64,000 nt of DNA from the NCBI GenBank assembly GCA_900766045.1, contig CAAFTW010000030.1:1-64000 (forward strand), given 5' to 3'. Shown here piece after piece: positions 51,748 to 61,437 of the stretch (its first letter is position 1; each line of letters starts with the position of its first letter). Source of the DNA: Clostridia bacterium (GTDB taxonomy: Bacteria > Bacillota > Clostridia > Peptostreptococcales > Anaerovoracaceae). Both the position numbers and the translations under genes were made by a program. The notes under the pieces are model-generated. The model saw nothing but the letters and a program-made list of their open reading frames with translations, did no database searches and had not been told where the DNA came from.

Positions 51748-53430
51748 ATGGATTATCAGAAACTGGCAGACATGCTGTTCCCTCAGATTACCAAGACTCC
51801 GGAGGATTATGAAAAAATGTATCCGCCGAGAAATCTCCCGGAAGGAGCCAAAGTAACGAGACTGGGACCGAGTCCTACAGGATTCATGCATCTGGGCAAC
51901 CTGTACGGCGCTTTTGCGGATGAACGTCTGGCGCATCAGAGCGGCGGCGTTTTCTACCTCCGCATCGAAGATACCGATGACAAGCGTTATGTAGAAGGCG
52001 CTGTAGAAACAATTATCAATTCCCTTGACTTCTTTGGCATCCACTTTGACGAAGGCGCTTCCATGGACGGAGACAAGGGCGATTACGGCGATTACACACA
52101 GAGCCACAGAGGCCCGATCTATCAGTGCTTCGTAAAGAAGCTGGTCGCAGAGGGAAAGGCTTATCCGTGCTTCCTGACCGAGGAAGAGATCGGAAAAATC
52201 CGTGAAAAGCAGGAAGCAGAGAAGAAAACTCCGGGAATTTACGGTGAGTATGCCGTCTGCAGAAACTGGACCATGGAGCAGATTCAGGAAGCCATCGACG
52301 CAGGGAAGCCGTACGTTATCCGACTGAAGTCCGACGGCCATCCGGCTGAAGAGGGAGAAGACGGAAAAATGCACGGCCGCAGAGTCCGGGTTAAGGATGC
52401 CATCCGCGGTACCCTGGATATGCCGGAGAACTTCATGGACACCGTTATCCTGAAACAGACCGGAATTCCGACTTACCACTTCGCCCACGTTGTCGATGAC
52501 CATCTGATGCGCACCACCCATGTCGTCAGAGGCGCAGAGTGGCTGCCGTCCCTGCCGATCCACGTCGAGCTGTTCGAGAAAATGGGCTGGGATCTGCCGA
52601 TTTACTGCCATACCGCACAGCTGATGAAGATTGACGAAGAGACCGGAAAGAAGAGAAAGCTCTCCAAGCGCAAGGATCCTGAGCTTTCCCTGACCTACTA
52701 CCGCGACCAGGGCTACCATCCGCAGGCCGTCAGAGAATATCTGCTGACCATCCTGAACTCCAACTTCGAAGAGTGGAGAATGGCCAATCCGGACGCCCCA
52801 GTCGATGACTTCGAGTTCACCACCGACAAGATGAGCAATTCCGGCGCCCTCTTTGACCTGAACAAGCTGAACGACATCAGCAAGGACGTCCTGCTGAAGA
52901 TCCCGGCAGAAGACCTCTACGATTTCCTGAAAGACTGGTCTGAGAACTTCGCACCGGAATATAAGCATCTCTTCGACGACAAAGACTACATGGTCAAGAT
53001 CTTAGACCTGGGAAGAAACGACCGCAAGCCGCGAAAAGACCTGGTCTACGCACGCCAGATCATCTCCTTCATCAGCTATTTCTTCGACGACCTGTTCCAG
53101 ATCGAAGACGAGCTTCCAAAGGAAGTACCTGCAGAAGACGTGCCGAAAATCCTGGACATGTACCTGGAAACTTATGACCACAGCGACGACAACGGCGAAT
53201 GGTTCAATAAAATCCGCGCCATCGCCGACCAGCTCGGATATGCCGTCAAGCCGAAAGACTATAAGAAGCACCCGGACGAGTACAAAGGGCATGTCGGTCA
53301 CGTCAGCACCGTCATCCGCATTGCACTGATGGGACGCAGCGTTTCCCCGGATGTCTGGGCGATCCAGCAGATCATGGGAGAAGAGAAGACGAGAAGCCGC
53401 ATCCAGAAATTCGCGGACACACATAGATAA
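51748..53430 (+). CDS. gltX: Glutamyl-tRNA synthetase
   Basis: A 560-residue class I synthetase. The HIGH-like motif is FMHLGN near residues 48-53 and the KMSKS-like motif is KLSKR near 312. The sequence GPSPTGFMHLGNLYGAF identifies the Glx family, and RIEDTD is near 74-79. The anticodon-binding half is alpha-helical, and the protein is about 70 residues longer than the common 485-490 form, as seen in some Clostridia. ATG 51748 follows AGGAAGGA; upstream in-frame sequence is not conserved-looking. No T-box is found in the leader. Late codon usage is strongly C-ending. A long terminator closes the gene. Confidence 0.94.
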   Translation: MDYQKLADMLFPQITKTPEDYEKMYPPRNLPEGAKVTRLGPSPTGFMHLGNLYGAFADERLAHQSGGVFYLRIEDTDDKRYVEGAVETIINSLDFFGIHFDEGASMDGDKGDYGDYTQSHRGPIYQCFVKKLVAEGKAYPCFLTEEEIGKIREKQEAEKKTPGIYGEYAVCRNWTMEQIQEAIDAGKPYVIRLKSDGHPAEEGEDGKMHGRRVRVKDAIRGTLDMPENFMDTVILKQTGIPTYHFAHVVDDHLMRTTHVVRGAEWLPSLPIHVELFEKMGWDLPIYCHTAQLMKIDEETGKKRKLSKRKDPELSLTYYRDQGYHPQAVREYLLTILNSNFEEWRMANPDAPVDDFEFTTDKMSNSGALFDLNKLNDISKDVLLKIPAEDLYDFLKDWSENFAPEYKHLFDDKDYMVKILDLGRNDRKPRKDLVYARQIISFISYFFDDLFQIEDELPKEVPAEDVPKILDMYLETYDHSDDNGEWFNKIRAIADQLGYAVKPKDYKKHPDEYKGHVGHVSTVIRIALMGRSVSPDVWAIQQIMGEEKTRSRIQKFADTHR

Positions 53431-53491
53431 AAGTGAATCTGCCGCTTCCTGAACCCACTCAGGTCCGGCTGTGAATGGAAAGTGTTCAGAG

Positions 53492-53552
53492 AATGCCGGG
53501 ATATATCGCAAACAGAAAGCTAGTACAATGCGACATATCCTCGGCATTTTTG
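53492..53552 (+). terminator. Strong intrinsic terminator of gltX
   Basis: An almost perfect 19-bp stem: AATGCCGGGATATATCGCA against TGCGACATATCCTCGGCATT (one bulge, one G-U), then TTTTTG. Confidence 0.9.
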
Positions 53553-54438
53553 CTGCTCACTTTCTGTCACAGCGGCGAACCTTTGTGAGCTTGTGGTCAG
53601 CAGCGGTTCCGCTTTTCATCTTTGAAATTGTTTTACATTTTACATATGTTGTGTCGGTGTGAATATCGGGTATACTGTATACTAAAATTCTGCGAAGTAA
53701 TGTGTCTGCTGTCTTCTCGTTCAGATGTTCTCTTATGCATCGTTTATGCGGAAGTCGAAGGGCGTTTTTTTGCAAAACTGGAATTTATTACCAGGGATTT
53801 TTGGTAGGAATTCCTGGAATTTAGGAATCTTACCTACTGTGCACAATCGAATTGGTAAGGTCGGTCGTAATCGCTGAATTTTACCAACTACCTATTATCA
53901 TAGCTGGCAGCTTTGTTGGTAAAAATGGCTGTTTTCTGGTGAGTTTGCCTAAAATATTAACATATTATTCTGAATAAACCCGCAGCGCGTCATAATCTCT
54001 GCTCTTCACAGGGAATTTTATCTGAATTTGATGTAACGCATCTTTTTTGTTGAATAGTTATATATATTGAAGAATATTTATGAAAACCGATTGCGTGACT
54101 GATGCAATTGTATCTGCTTGCATACATATATTGGGAAAAAGCGTAGTTGGTGTCGTGTTTTACCAAAATATTTTTGACGTTGGTACGGATGCAGTTTTTT
54201 TGAGATCTTTACCAACGGTATGGGGGAAGGAAATCAGGACATCTGAGAAAAAAGGGCTGAACGGAATTCTGGTAGAAAAACATGGGAAAATAATGACAGG
54301 AGTTCTCTTGGCGGGTGAGTTCTTTGTCTATCGGACGCTGATGAGGGTGGAAAGCGTTGGATGAATGCCGGAATGTGGTGTCGGAATTTCTGTTGCTCAA
54401 ACTCAGCTGCTATGGAAAGGAACGTTAAAGAAAAAAAC

Positions 54439-54515
54439 ATGTAATAAAACTATTGACAACTAGGACATGAGAATGGTATGGCACAGTTACAAGATGTAAT
54501 AAAACATATGACAAA
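54439..54515 (+). promoter_or_regulatory. Duplicated operator-like direct repeat
   Basis: Two near-identical 22-bp elements, 54439-54460 and 54494-54515. Each starts ATGTAATAAAAC, then three bases and TGACAA. The first contains TTGACA at 54453-54458, a possible -35, with TATGGC about 18 bases on. Two such sites in one promoter suggest binding of a dimeric regulator. Confidence 0.5.
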
Positions 54516-54544
54516 TAAAACGATAAATTATGGAGGTACTGATC

Positions 54545-54811
54545 ATGGCAAAGAAAATCGCAGTTGTTGCTGCAAATGGACGTGCAGCAGGTAAGGTTAT
54601 TGCAGAGGCTGTGAGCCGTGGATTTGATGTAACGGGATTCGGCCGCAAGGAGAACAACACGAAGGCACAGCATTATGTGAAGAAGGATCTCTTTGATTTG
54701 ACGACAGAAGATCTGAAAGGCTTCGATGCAGTGGTTGATGCGTTTGGAGCGAAGATGGTTTTCGGCTTTTATACAAACACGAATTCTCATTTTTTCACCA
54801 TTTTCAGATGA
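54545..54811 (+). pseudogene. 3'-truncated NAD(P)-binding (NmrA-like) protein gene
   Basis: The first 74 or so codons read as the N-terminus of an NAD(P)H-binding Rossmann protein of the NmrA/YwnB type: MAKKIAVVAANGRAAGKVI with the dinucleotide-binding glycine region, GFDVTGFGRKENN, DLFDLTTEDLKGFDAVVDAFGA. Intact members continue for another 130-150 residues. Here family likeness stops at about base 54765, and an unrelated VFGFYTNTNSHFF tail leads to a stop. The gene has probably lost its 3' part by deletion. It retains a good ribosome site (GGAGG) and an elaborate upstream region. Confidence 0.75.
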
Positions 54812-54899
54812 ATGATATCCTTTTTCGTGTGTATCATTGATGAATATAAAAGGAGGGTGTTGTCCCCTGAGTATGTGTAAACTTTTTTGGGATAACGGA

Positions 54900-54928
54900 T
54901 TGCACCTGCAGCAGGAAAATCTTATACT
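54900..54928 (+). promoter_or_regulatory. Promoter of dnaE
   Basis: TTGCAC (54900-54905), 17 bases, TATACT (54923-54928). An overlapping TATAAT begins at 54928. Confidence 0.6.
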
Positions 54929-54978
54929 ATAATATTAACGACAGAAAAGCAGGGATAACAGAAAGAGAGGTGCCGCAG

Positions 54979-57900
54979 TTGGCATTTGTACATTTACACG
55001 TCCACTCTGAATACAGTCTTCTCGACGGAATGGCGAGGATTTCGCAGGCGCCGGCGAAGGCGAAGGAGATGGGAATGAATGCGCTGGCGATCACGGATCA
55101 CGGTGCCATGTTCGGTGTGATTGATTTCTATAAGGAATGCAGGAAGCAGGGAATCAAGCCGATCATCGGGTGTGAAGTGTATACCGCGATGCGGCGCATG
55201 GAGGATAAGGATCCGGTGAAGGACCGGGCCAGGGGGCATCTGATTCTCCTGGCGGAAAATAATGAAGGTTATCACAATCTGATCAAGATTGTTTCCGATG
55301 CATATAAACGGGGATTCTACTTTAAGCCGAGAGTTGATAAAGAGGAACTCCGGGCACACAGTAAGGGAATCATCGCCTTGTCGGCCTGCCTCGCCGGCCG
55401 GGTTCAGTTTTGTCTGCTGAACCGGGACTATGACGGAGCCAGAAGGGAAGCGCTGGAGCTTCAGGATATCTTCGGAGAGAATAATTTCTTTCTGGAGATC
55501 CAGGATCACGGTCTGCCGGAGGATGAAGTGGTGAACCCACAGCTGAAGAAACTGTCGGAGGAGCTTGGAATTCCACTGGCAGCGACGAATGACGTACATT
55601 ATGTCAATCAGGGAGATGCGGAAGCGCATGATGTTCTGCTGGCGATTCAGACGGCGACCAGCATCCATGACCCGAAGAGGATGCGTTTTAAGAGTGATCA
55701 GTTTTATCTGAAGAGCGAGCAGGAAATGAGGGCTCTTTTTCCGGATATTCCGGAGGCCGTTGATAATACGCAGAAGATCGCAGATCGCTGCAATGTGACC
55801 TTTACGTTCGGGGAGTATCATCTGCCGGAGTTTCAGCCGCCTGAGGGCATGACGAATGACGAGTATCTGAGAAAACTCTGCCGGGACGGGCTCCAGCAGA
55901 GGTATGAGAACGTGACGGACAAGCTGAAGAAGAGACTGGAGTATGAGCTTTCCACGATCGAGCAGATGGGATACGTGGAATACTTTTTGATTGTCTGGGA
56001 CTTTATCAATTACGCGAAGAGTCACGGAATCGCGGTGGGGCCTGGAAGAGGATCCGCCGCCGGAAGTCTTGTGGCCTACTGCCTGCGTATCACCGATATC
56101 GACCCGATTAAATATGATCTGATTTTTGAGCGTTTTCTGAATCCGGAGCGTGTCAGTATGCCGGATATCGATGTTGACTTTGATATCGAGAGGCGTTCGG
56201 AAGTTATCGATTATGTCCGCAGAAAGTACGGAAAGGACAATGTTTCGCAGATCATTACATTTGGAACGCTGAAGCCCAAGGCTGCGGTCCGGGATGTGGG
56301 CCGTGCCATGGATGTCAGCTATTCCGACACAGACAGGATCGCGAAGGCCATTCCTTTTGATCTGAACATGACTCTGGACAAGGCTCTGGAAGTGAGTCCG
56401 GAGCTGAAGAAGATGTATGAGGAAAATGGACAGGTCCGCAAGGTTATCGACATGTCCAGGGCCCTTGAGGGAATGCCGCGTCATGCTTCTACGCACGCGG
56501 CGGGCGTGGTAATTTCCAAGAAGCCCCTGGATGAGTACGTTCCGCTGTACATGTCCGACCACGGCATTGCGACTCAGTTTAACATGACGACGATCGAGGA
56601 ACTGGGTCTTCTGAAGATGGACTTTCTGGGTCTGCGGAATCTCACGGTGATCCGGGACGCCCTTCAGATGATCCGCGATGATCACGGTGTGGAGCTGGAT
56701 TTTGCGAAGATGGGCTATGACGATCCCAGGGTCTATCAGATGATCGCCAGCGGCGACACGGAGGGCGTGTTCCAGCTGGAGAGCGAGGGCATGACGTCCT
56801 TCATGAAGGCCCTGAAACCGACCTGTTTTGAAGATATCGTAGCGGGAATTTCTCTGTACCGTCCGGGCCCGATGGACTCGATCCCGACCTATATTGAGAA
56901 CAAAAAGCACCCGGACAAGATAAAATACGTGACGCCTGAGCTCGCGCCCATCCTGGATGTCACCTACGGCTGCCTGGTCTATCAGGAACAGGTTATGAGA
57001 ATCGTCCGTGACCTTGCGGGATACAGTTACGGCCGTTCTGACATCGTCCGCCGCGCCATGTCTAAGAAAAAGAAGCAGGTCATGATGGAGGAAAAAGAGT
57101 ACTTCATCCATGGAAAACTTCGGGAAGACGGAAGCGTGGAAATCCCGGGCTGCATCAGAAATGGAATTTCAGAAGAAGCCGCAGAGCAGATCTTCTCTGA
57201 CATGGAGACTTTTGCCCAGTACGCGTTTAATAAGAGTCACGCGGCGGCATATGCGGTTCTGGCCTTTGAGACGGCCTATCTGAAATGCTATTATCCGGTC
57301 GAGTTTATGGCCGCGCTGATGAGCAGCATGGCTGGAGACGCCAGACAGACGGCCAAGTACATCCGGAACTGCAGAGAGCACGGAATTGAGGTACTGGGAC
57401 CGAGTGTCAATGAGAGCGGCGTAAAGTTCACCGTTCAGAATGGAAAAATTCGTTTTGGTCTTCTCGGCGTAAAAAACGTCGGTGAGGGGGCAATCGATGA
57501 GATTATCCGTGCCCGTGAAAGCATGGGAAAGCCAGAAGATATTTTCCAATTTATCGATAACATCGATGTCAGCATTGTAAATAAGAAGGCAGTAGAAAGT
57601 CTGATCAAGGCCGGCGCTCTGGACTGTCTGAACCCGAACCGGGCAGCACATCTGGCGGTTTATGAAACGCTGATGGAGTCGGCCCAGGCGAACGCGAAGA
57701 AAAACATCGCCGGACAGATCAGCCTGTTTCAGACGGCGGAGGCCGCCATGGACCAGGGCGATGTGCGGGTCAGCCTGCCGAAAGTCGAAAATTTTGACCG
57801 CCGGATTCTGCTGGCCATGGAAAAAGAGATGCTGGGAGTCTATATCAGCGGTCATCCGCTGGACGATTATGCAGACCAGATCAAGCGTGTGGCAACGGTA

Positions 57901-58527
57901 AACAGCCAGCAGCTGGATGAGGCTGGAAAGCAGTCGGCGGAGGACGATACGCAGGATCCGGGATATTTTCCGGGTGATGCGAGAGCACAGATGGCGCAGA
58001 CGGGAAATACCGCAGGAATCCGGGATAAGATGCACGTGGTCATGGCCGGCATGATCACCGGAAAGAAAACCCTGATCACCAAGAAAAATCAGATCATGGC
58101 ATTCATCGATCTGGAAGACCTTTACGGTCAGGCGGAAATCGTCGTATTTCCAAGGGTTCTGGAGCAGTACCAGACGGAAATTTATGAGGATAATGTCGTC
58201 GTTATCAAGGGACGGCTGGATTTCCGTGAAGGAGAGACGCCGAAAGTCCTTGCGGAATCGGTGGAGGCGCTGCATGCTGTTGAAAACGGCGGAAACAGAG
58301 AATTTCTGAAGGTGCGTATTCCGGAAAATCAGGATGAAAAACTGGTGATGAAAGAACTCGCAGAAATTTTCAGAGATCACGCGGGACCGCAGGCAGCGCT
58401 GATTTACAGGAAGAACCGCAAGGCGGTGAGAACTGGAAAGAATGCGGGAATCACAATTTCTGAGAATCTGCTTGAAAAGCTTGGTGCACTGGTTGGTGAA
58501 GAAAATGTAAAAATCGCTTCCCGCTAA
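54979..58527 (+). CDS. dnaE: DNA polymerase III alpha subunit
   Basis: A replicative polymerase of 1182 residues. The PHP domain is first (HLHVHSEYSLLDG, about 6-18; TDHGAMFG; about 1-270). Palm, thumb and fingers follow, with catalytic aspartates in PDIDVDFD near 395-402. The SKKKK region near 696, tandem HhH and C-terminal OB-fold (VVMAGMITGKKTLITKK, about 1015-1100) complete it. It belongs to the long DnaE1-type branch, not PolC. The start is unusual: TTG 54979 has GAGAGG eight bases upstream, while the GTG at 54970 overlaps that site. An unusual acidic/Gln-rich insert lies at about 985-1010, before the OB-fold. Confidence 0.96.
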   Translation: MAFVHLHVHSEYSLLDGMARISQAPAKAKEMGMNALAITDHGAMFGVIDFYKECRKQGIKPIIGCEVYTAMRRMEDKDPVKDRARGHLILLAENNEGYHNLIKIVSDAYKRGFYFKPRVDKEELRAHSKGIIALSACLAGRVQFCLLNRDYDGARREALELQDIFGENNFFLEIQDHGLPEDEVVNPQLKKLSEELGIPLAATNDVHYVNQGDAEAHDVLLAIQTATSIHDPKRMRFKSDQFYLKSEQEMRALFPDIPEAVDNTQKIADRCNVTFTFGEYHLPEFQPPEGMTNDEYLRKLCRDGLQQRYENVTDKLKKRLEYELSTIEQMGYVEYFLIVWDFINYAKSHGIAVGPGRGSAAGSLVAYCLRITDIDPIKYDLIFERFLNPERVSMPDIDVDFDIERRSEVIDYVRRKYGKDNVSQIITFGTLKPKAAVRDVGRAMDVSYSDTDRIAKAIPFDLNMTLDKALEVSPELKKMYEENGQVRKVIDMSRALEGMPRHASTHAAGVVISKKPLDEYVPLYMSDHGIATQFNMTTIEELGLLKMDFLGLRNLTVIRDALQMIRDDHGVELDFAKMGYDDPRVYQMIASGDTEGVFQLESEGMTSFMKALKPTCFEDIVAGISLYRPGPMDSIPTYIENKKHPDKIKYVTPELAPILDVTYGCLVYQEQVMRIVRDLAGYSYGRSDIVRRAMSKKKKQVMMEEKEYFIHGKLREDGSVEIPGCIRNGISEEAAEQIFSDMETFAQYAFNKSHAAAYAVLAFETAYLKCYYPVEFMAALMSSMAGDARQTAKYIRNCREHGIEVLGPSVNESGVKFTVQNGKIRFGLLGVKNVGEGAIDEIIRARESMGKPEDIFQFIDNIDVSIVNKKAVESLIKAGALDCLNPNRAAHLAVYETLMESAQANAKKNIAGQISLFQTAEAAMDQGDVRVSLPKVENFDRRILLAMEKEMLGVYISGHPLDDYADQIKRVATVNSQQLDEAGKQSAEDDTQDPGYFPGDARAQMAQTGNTAGIRDKMHVVMAGMITGKKTLITKKNQIMAFIDLEDLYGQAEIVVFPRVLEQYQTEIYEDNVVVIKGRLDFREGETPKVLAESVEALHAVENGGNREFLKVRIPENQDEKLVMKELAEIFRDHAGPQAALIYRKNRKAVRTGKNAGITISENLLEKLGALVGEENVKIASR

Positions 58528-58687
58528 CAAGGCAGAGGGTTCTTGTGGTATCATAGTTTTAATGTCACTGCCGGCGCGCAGAAGAAATTTATGTGCGCAG
58601 CCGGGAAACAGGCCGGCGGATGCCGGAAGCATGACGGCTTTCTGCAGTACAGGGAGCAGGCAGGAAAAAGGCTTCAGGTCTTCGGCC

Positions 58688-58709
58688 TCTTGCGCGCTGG
58701 CTTTTGTCG
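58688..58709 (+). repeat. Copy of a dispersed 22-23 bp motif
   Basis: TCTTGCGCG, four bases, then CTTTTGTCG. It overlaps the pfkA promoter: TTGCGC is the -35 and TTTTGTC lies in the spacer. Confidence 0.45.
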
Positions 58710-58718
58710 ATGTAATAT
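58690..58718 (+). promoter_or_regulatory. Promoter of the pfkA operon
   Basis: TTGCGC (58690-58695), 17 bases, TAATAT (58713-58718), with the start codon 25 bases on. Confidence 0.65.
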
Positions 58719-58742
58719 CGATACAATTCAGGAGGGATAAGT

Positions 58743-59705
58743 ATGAAACGAATTGGTGTTCTGACGAGTGGAGGAGATTCTCCGGGCATGAACGCGGCTG
58801 TTCGCTCCGTCGTTCGCTGCGGGCTCGACCGGGGTTTGGAAGTATATGGAATTTACAGAGGATATGAGGGTCTGCTGGACGCGGAGCTGAAGCAGATGGA
58901 CAGAGGCGATGTCGGCGACATTCTGCAGCGCGGCGGCACGATCCTGAAGACGGCCAGAAGCAAACGTTTCCGGACGGAGGAAGGCATCAAACGTGCCATG
59001 AATGTGCTGAATACCTTCGATATCGACGGTCTGGTGGTTGTCGGAGGCGATGGAAGCATGCGCGGCGGTCTGGAATTGTCCAAGCGAGGTATTCCGGTTA
59101 TGGGAATCCCGGGAACCATTGATAATGACCTGGCCTACACCGATTACACCATCGGATTCGACACGGCGGTGACAACGGTTCTGGACGCGATTTCCAAGCT
59201 GCGTGATACATCATCTGCCCATGAGAGAGTCGTTATTGTGGAGGTTATGGGACGCCGCTGCGGAGACATTGCCCTGTATGCGGGTCTGACCGGCGGTGCA
59301 GAAGAGGTTCTGGTACCGGAGCTGCCGTATGACATTAAAGCGCTGTCGAGAAGAATCATTGAAAGTGCTAACCGGGGAAAGCAGCACCACATCATTATCA
59401 AGGCTGAGGGTGTGGATATTTCCACGGCAGAACTGGCTCATGACATTCAGGAAAATACCGGAAGAGAGACGAAGGAAGTTGTCCTGAGCTATCTGCAGAG
59501 AGGCGGCTCACCGACCATGCGCGACCGTCTGCTCGCAACGCTCTGCGGTGCCAAGGCGGTGGAACTTCTGGCACAGGAATCCACCAGCAAGGCAATCGGA
59601 ACCGTGGACGGACGGATTTTTGCGGAGGATCTGGGCGATGCCCTGCAGGAGACGAGAGAGTTCAATTCAGATCTGTATAACCTGATCGGAGTGTTAAGTA
59701 AATAA
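58743..59705 (+). CDS. pfkA: 6-phosphofructokinase
   Basis: A 320-residue ATP-dependent phosphofructokinase, the committed step of glycolysis. GGDSPGMNA at residues 10-18 is the ATP site. GGDGSMRG is near 102-109. The PGTIDNDL catalytic motif is near 123-130, followed by TIGFDTA. The glycine after GGD (GGDGS) marks the ATP-dependent form, not the pyrophosphate form. The length is standard. It heads a tightly packed four-gene operon in which each stop overlaps the next start. AGGAGGG stands seven bases before the ATG. Confidence 0.97.
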   Translation: MKRIGVLTSGGDSPGMNAAVRSVVRCGLDRGLEVYGIYRGYEGLLDAELKQMDRGDVGDILQRGGTILKTARSKRFRTEEGIKRAMNVLNTFDIDGLVVVGGDGSMRGGLELSKRGIPVMGIPGTIDNDLAYTDYTIGFDTAVTTVLDAISKLRDTSSAHERVVIVEVMGRRCGDIALYAGLTGGAEEVLVPELPYDIKALSRRIIESANRGKQHHIIIKAEGVDISTAELAHDIQENTGRETKEVVLSYLQRGGSPTMRDRLLATLCGAKAVELLAQESTSKAIGTVDGRIFAEDLGDALQETREFNSDLYNLIGVLSK

Positions 59706-60241
59706 TGAAAATTGTTGTTGTATATAATACAAAATATGGTTCGACGAAGCAGTACGCGGAGTGGATCGCGGAGGCGCTTCAGGCGGACCTGCTGGATGGA
59801 AAGCGGCTGAAGACCGCCCAGCTCATGCCCTACGACATGATCGTCTACGGCGGGGGGATTTTCTCCGGCGGCATCTACCGGCTGGATTTCCTGAAGAAGC
59901 ACATTCATAAGGAACTGCGAGGGAAAGTGGTTGTCTGCTTCGGAGTCGGAATCACGGTCGGACATGATGAAAACCAGATTCAGGCCGATGAAATCAATTT
60001 TTCTGAAGAGCTTCAGGGAATGCCGTGTTTCTATCTGACCGGGCGTTACGACCCGTCAGAAATTCACGGCCTGGATAAGGGCATTATCAAGCTGACCAAG
60101 AAACTTCTGGACGGCGGAACCGGAAAATACGCGGACGAACTCCGTGACACCTTTGCGAACGGCAGAAACCTGGTGGACCGTGACCAGATCATTCCGCTGG
60201 TGCAGTATGTCCGTGAGCTGGAAGACAGGATGCAGGCATGA
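59705..60241 (+). CDS. Flavodoxin-domain protein
   Basis: A 178-residue flavodoxin-like protein. The FMN phosphate loop is NTKYGSTKQYA (residues 8-18), with further flavin-binding segments YGGGIFSGG (about 48-56) and GVGITVG. The class includes protoporphyrinogen oxidase HemG and many uncharacterised electron carriers. No heme genes are in the window, so electron transfer to one of the two adjacent FAD proteins is more likely. It overlaps pfkA by one base and the next gene by four. Confidence 0.85.
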   Translation: MKIVVVYNTKYGSTKQYAEWIAEALQADLLDGKRLKTAQLMPYDMIVYGGGIFSGGIYRLDFLKKHIHKELRGKVVVCFGVGITVGHDENQIQADEINFSEELQGMPCFYLTGRYDPSEIHGLDKGIIKLTKKLLDGGTGKYADELRDTFANGRNLVDRDQIIPLVQYVRELEDRMQA

Positions 60242-61437
60242 GAAAGACGGAAATCTGTATCATCGGCGGAGGCGCCTCTGGAATGGCCGCTGCAGTTACA
60301 TCTGCACGGATTATCGGCGGAGAGAACATCTGCGTTCTGGAGAAGCTGGACGAGCCGGGGCATAAGATCCTGGCCACAGGAAACGGACGCTGCAATCTGA
60401 CCAATACAGCCTGCAGTCACGCGGACGAGACGAGGCAGTTTTTCCGGGAACTCGGGGTATTCAGCAGAGAAGAGGAGGACGGCCGCGTCTATCCCTGGTG
60501 CGGAGACGCCAGAGCCGTGCAGCAGGCGCTGATTCAGGAGCTGAAGAGGCTGAATGTCCAGGTAATCTGCGGCGCGGAGGTGACAAAAGCCGAGGCGCAA
60601 GAGGACCGTTTTCTTGTCTCTTACCAGGGCGGTAAGATTTCTGCCCGGCAGCTTCTTCTGGCCTGCGGCGGAAAAGCCGGCCCTAAAATGGGAACTACTG
60701 GAGACGGCGCAAAACTGGCGCGCCGCCTTACTCTTGACGTGACTCCGCTGGCGCCGGCGCTGACCGCCATGGAAGTTTATGAAGATGTCCGGAAGCTGAA
60801 GGGCGTCCGGGCCAGGGCCGCAGTAACGCTTTTTTATCAAGGGAAAAAAATTGCTGAAGAAGACGGGGAAGTACAGTTTACTGCCTATGGAATTTCCGGA
60901 ATCTGCGTATTTAATCTTTCCCGGAAAATGCTGCTGCCGCCGGGGAAAAAACTACGGGGAGGATTTGATGACTATCTGGTCGAAATCGATCTGGCAGGAA
61001 ATCTTCCGTTCAGAAACAGCGACTTTCAGCATATGGAAAAAGACAGTCTGCTTCCTCTGTCATCGGTTGTCCGAAAGCCCCTGGCGGAGGAAATTTACCG
61101 TCAGGCAGAAGGAAATCCGGACCGCTGTGCGCATCTTCTCCGTCACTTTACCCTGCATCCAAAAGGTCTGAAGGGTTGGGATATGGCGCAGGTGACCCGC
61201 GGAGGAATCGTTATGTCTGCGTTAAATCCTGCGACCATGGAAGCTTTTTCCGTGCCGGGTCTTTATGCGTCAGGCGAGATTCAGGACTGGGACGGTCCCT
61301 GCGGCGGATTCAATCTGCAGCATGCGTGGGAAACCGGCATTCTTGCCGGACGCGCGATGGCAGAGAAGTTTCTTCAGAAATCCGAAGGGGCATCTGATGT
61401 CCAGATAAAGGCAGAACAGAAAGGCAGGAAGGCGTGA
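60238..61437 (+). CDS. NAD(P)/FAD-dependent oxidoreductase (HI0933/BaiN-like)
   Basis: A 399-residue flavoprotein of the HI0933 family. The FAD-binding GGGASGMAAA is at residues 9-18. ATGNGRCNLTN is near 44-54, a family hallmark. The C-terminal FAD segment is GEIQDWDGPCGGFNLQ. BaiN, the characterised relative, reduces flavin-activated bile-acid intermediates in Clostridium scindens, but family members are diverse and no bai genes are nearby. It overlaps its neighbours by four bases each (ATGA- and GTGA-type junctions). Confidence 0.88.
   Translation: MRKTEICIIGGGASGMAAAVTSARIIGGENICVLEKLDEPGHKILATGNGRCNLTNTACSHADETRQFFRELGVFSREEEDGRVYPWCGDARAVQQALIQELKRLNVQVICGAEVTKAEAQEDRFLVSYQGGKISARQLLLACGGKAGPKMGTTGDGAKLARRLTLDVTPLAPALTAMEVYEDVRKLKGVRARAAVTLFYQGKKIAEEDGEVQFTAYGISGICVFNLSRKMLLPPGKKLRGGFDDYLVEIDLAGNLPFRNSDFQHMEKDSLLPLSSVVRKPLAEEIYRQAEGNPDRCAHLLRHFTLHPKGLKGWDMAQVTRGGIVMSALNPATMEAFSVPGLYASGEIQDWDGPCGGFNLQHAWETGILAGRAMAEKFLQKSEGASDVQIKAEQKGRKA

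Larger units (their letters stand above)
53431..54544. other. 1.1 kb AT-rich gene-free interval
   Basis: After the gltX terminator (53492-53552) comes AT-rich sequence with no credible gene; an open frame at 54080-54364 has no recognisable domain. It holds many TTGGTAA/TTACCAA motifs in both orientations (53788, 53801, 53852, 53881, 53914, 54159, 54209), a GTATACTGTATAC site (53670-53682), a dispersed-motif copy (54306-54328), and the direct repeat before the pseudogene. It resembles the interval at 19277-20110. Confidence 0.6.

Noticed and set aside
50977..52968. 663-codon minus-strand open frame
   Set aside because: It lies antisense to the ywlG-like gene and gltX, which have clear family motifs; it has no recognisable domain and is a GC-content shadow.
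54080..54364. 94-codon open frame in the second AT-rich interval
   Set aside because: No ribosome site, no domain, and the TTACCAA motifs run through it.
54994..57111. 705-codon minus-strand open frame
   Set aside because: Antisense shadow of dnaE; no domain, no ribosome site and composition typical of reverse frames.
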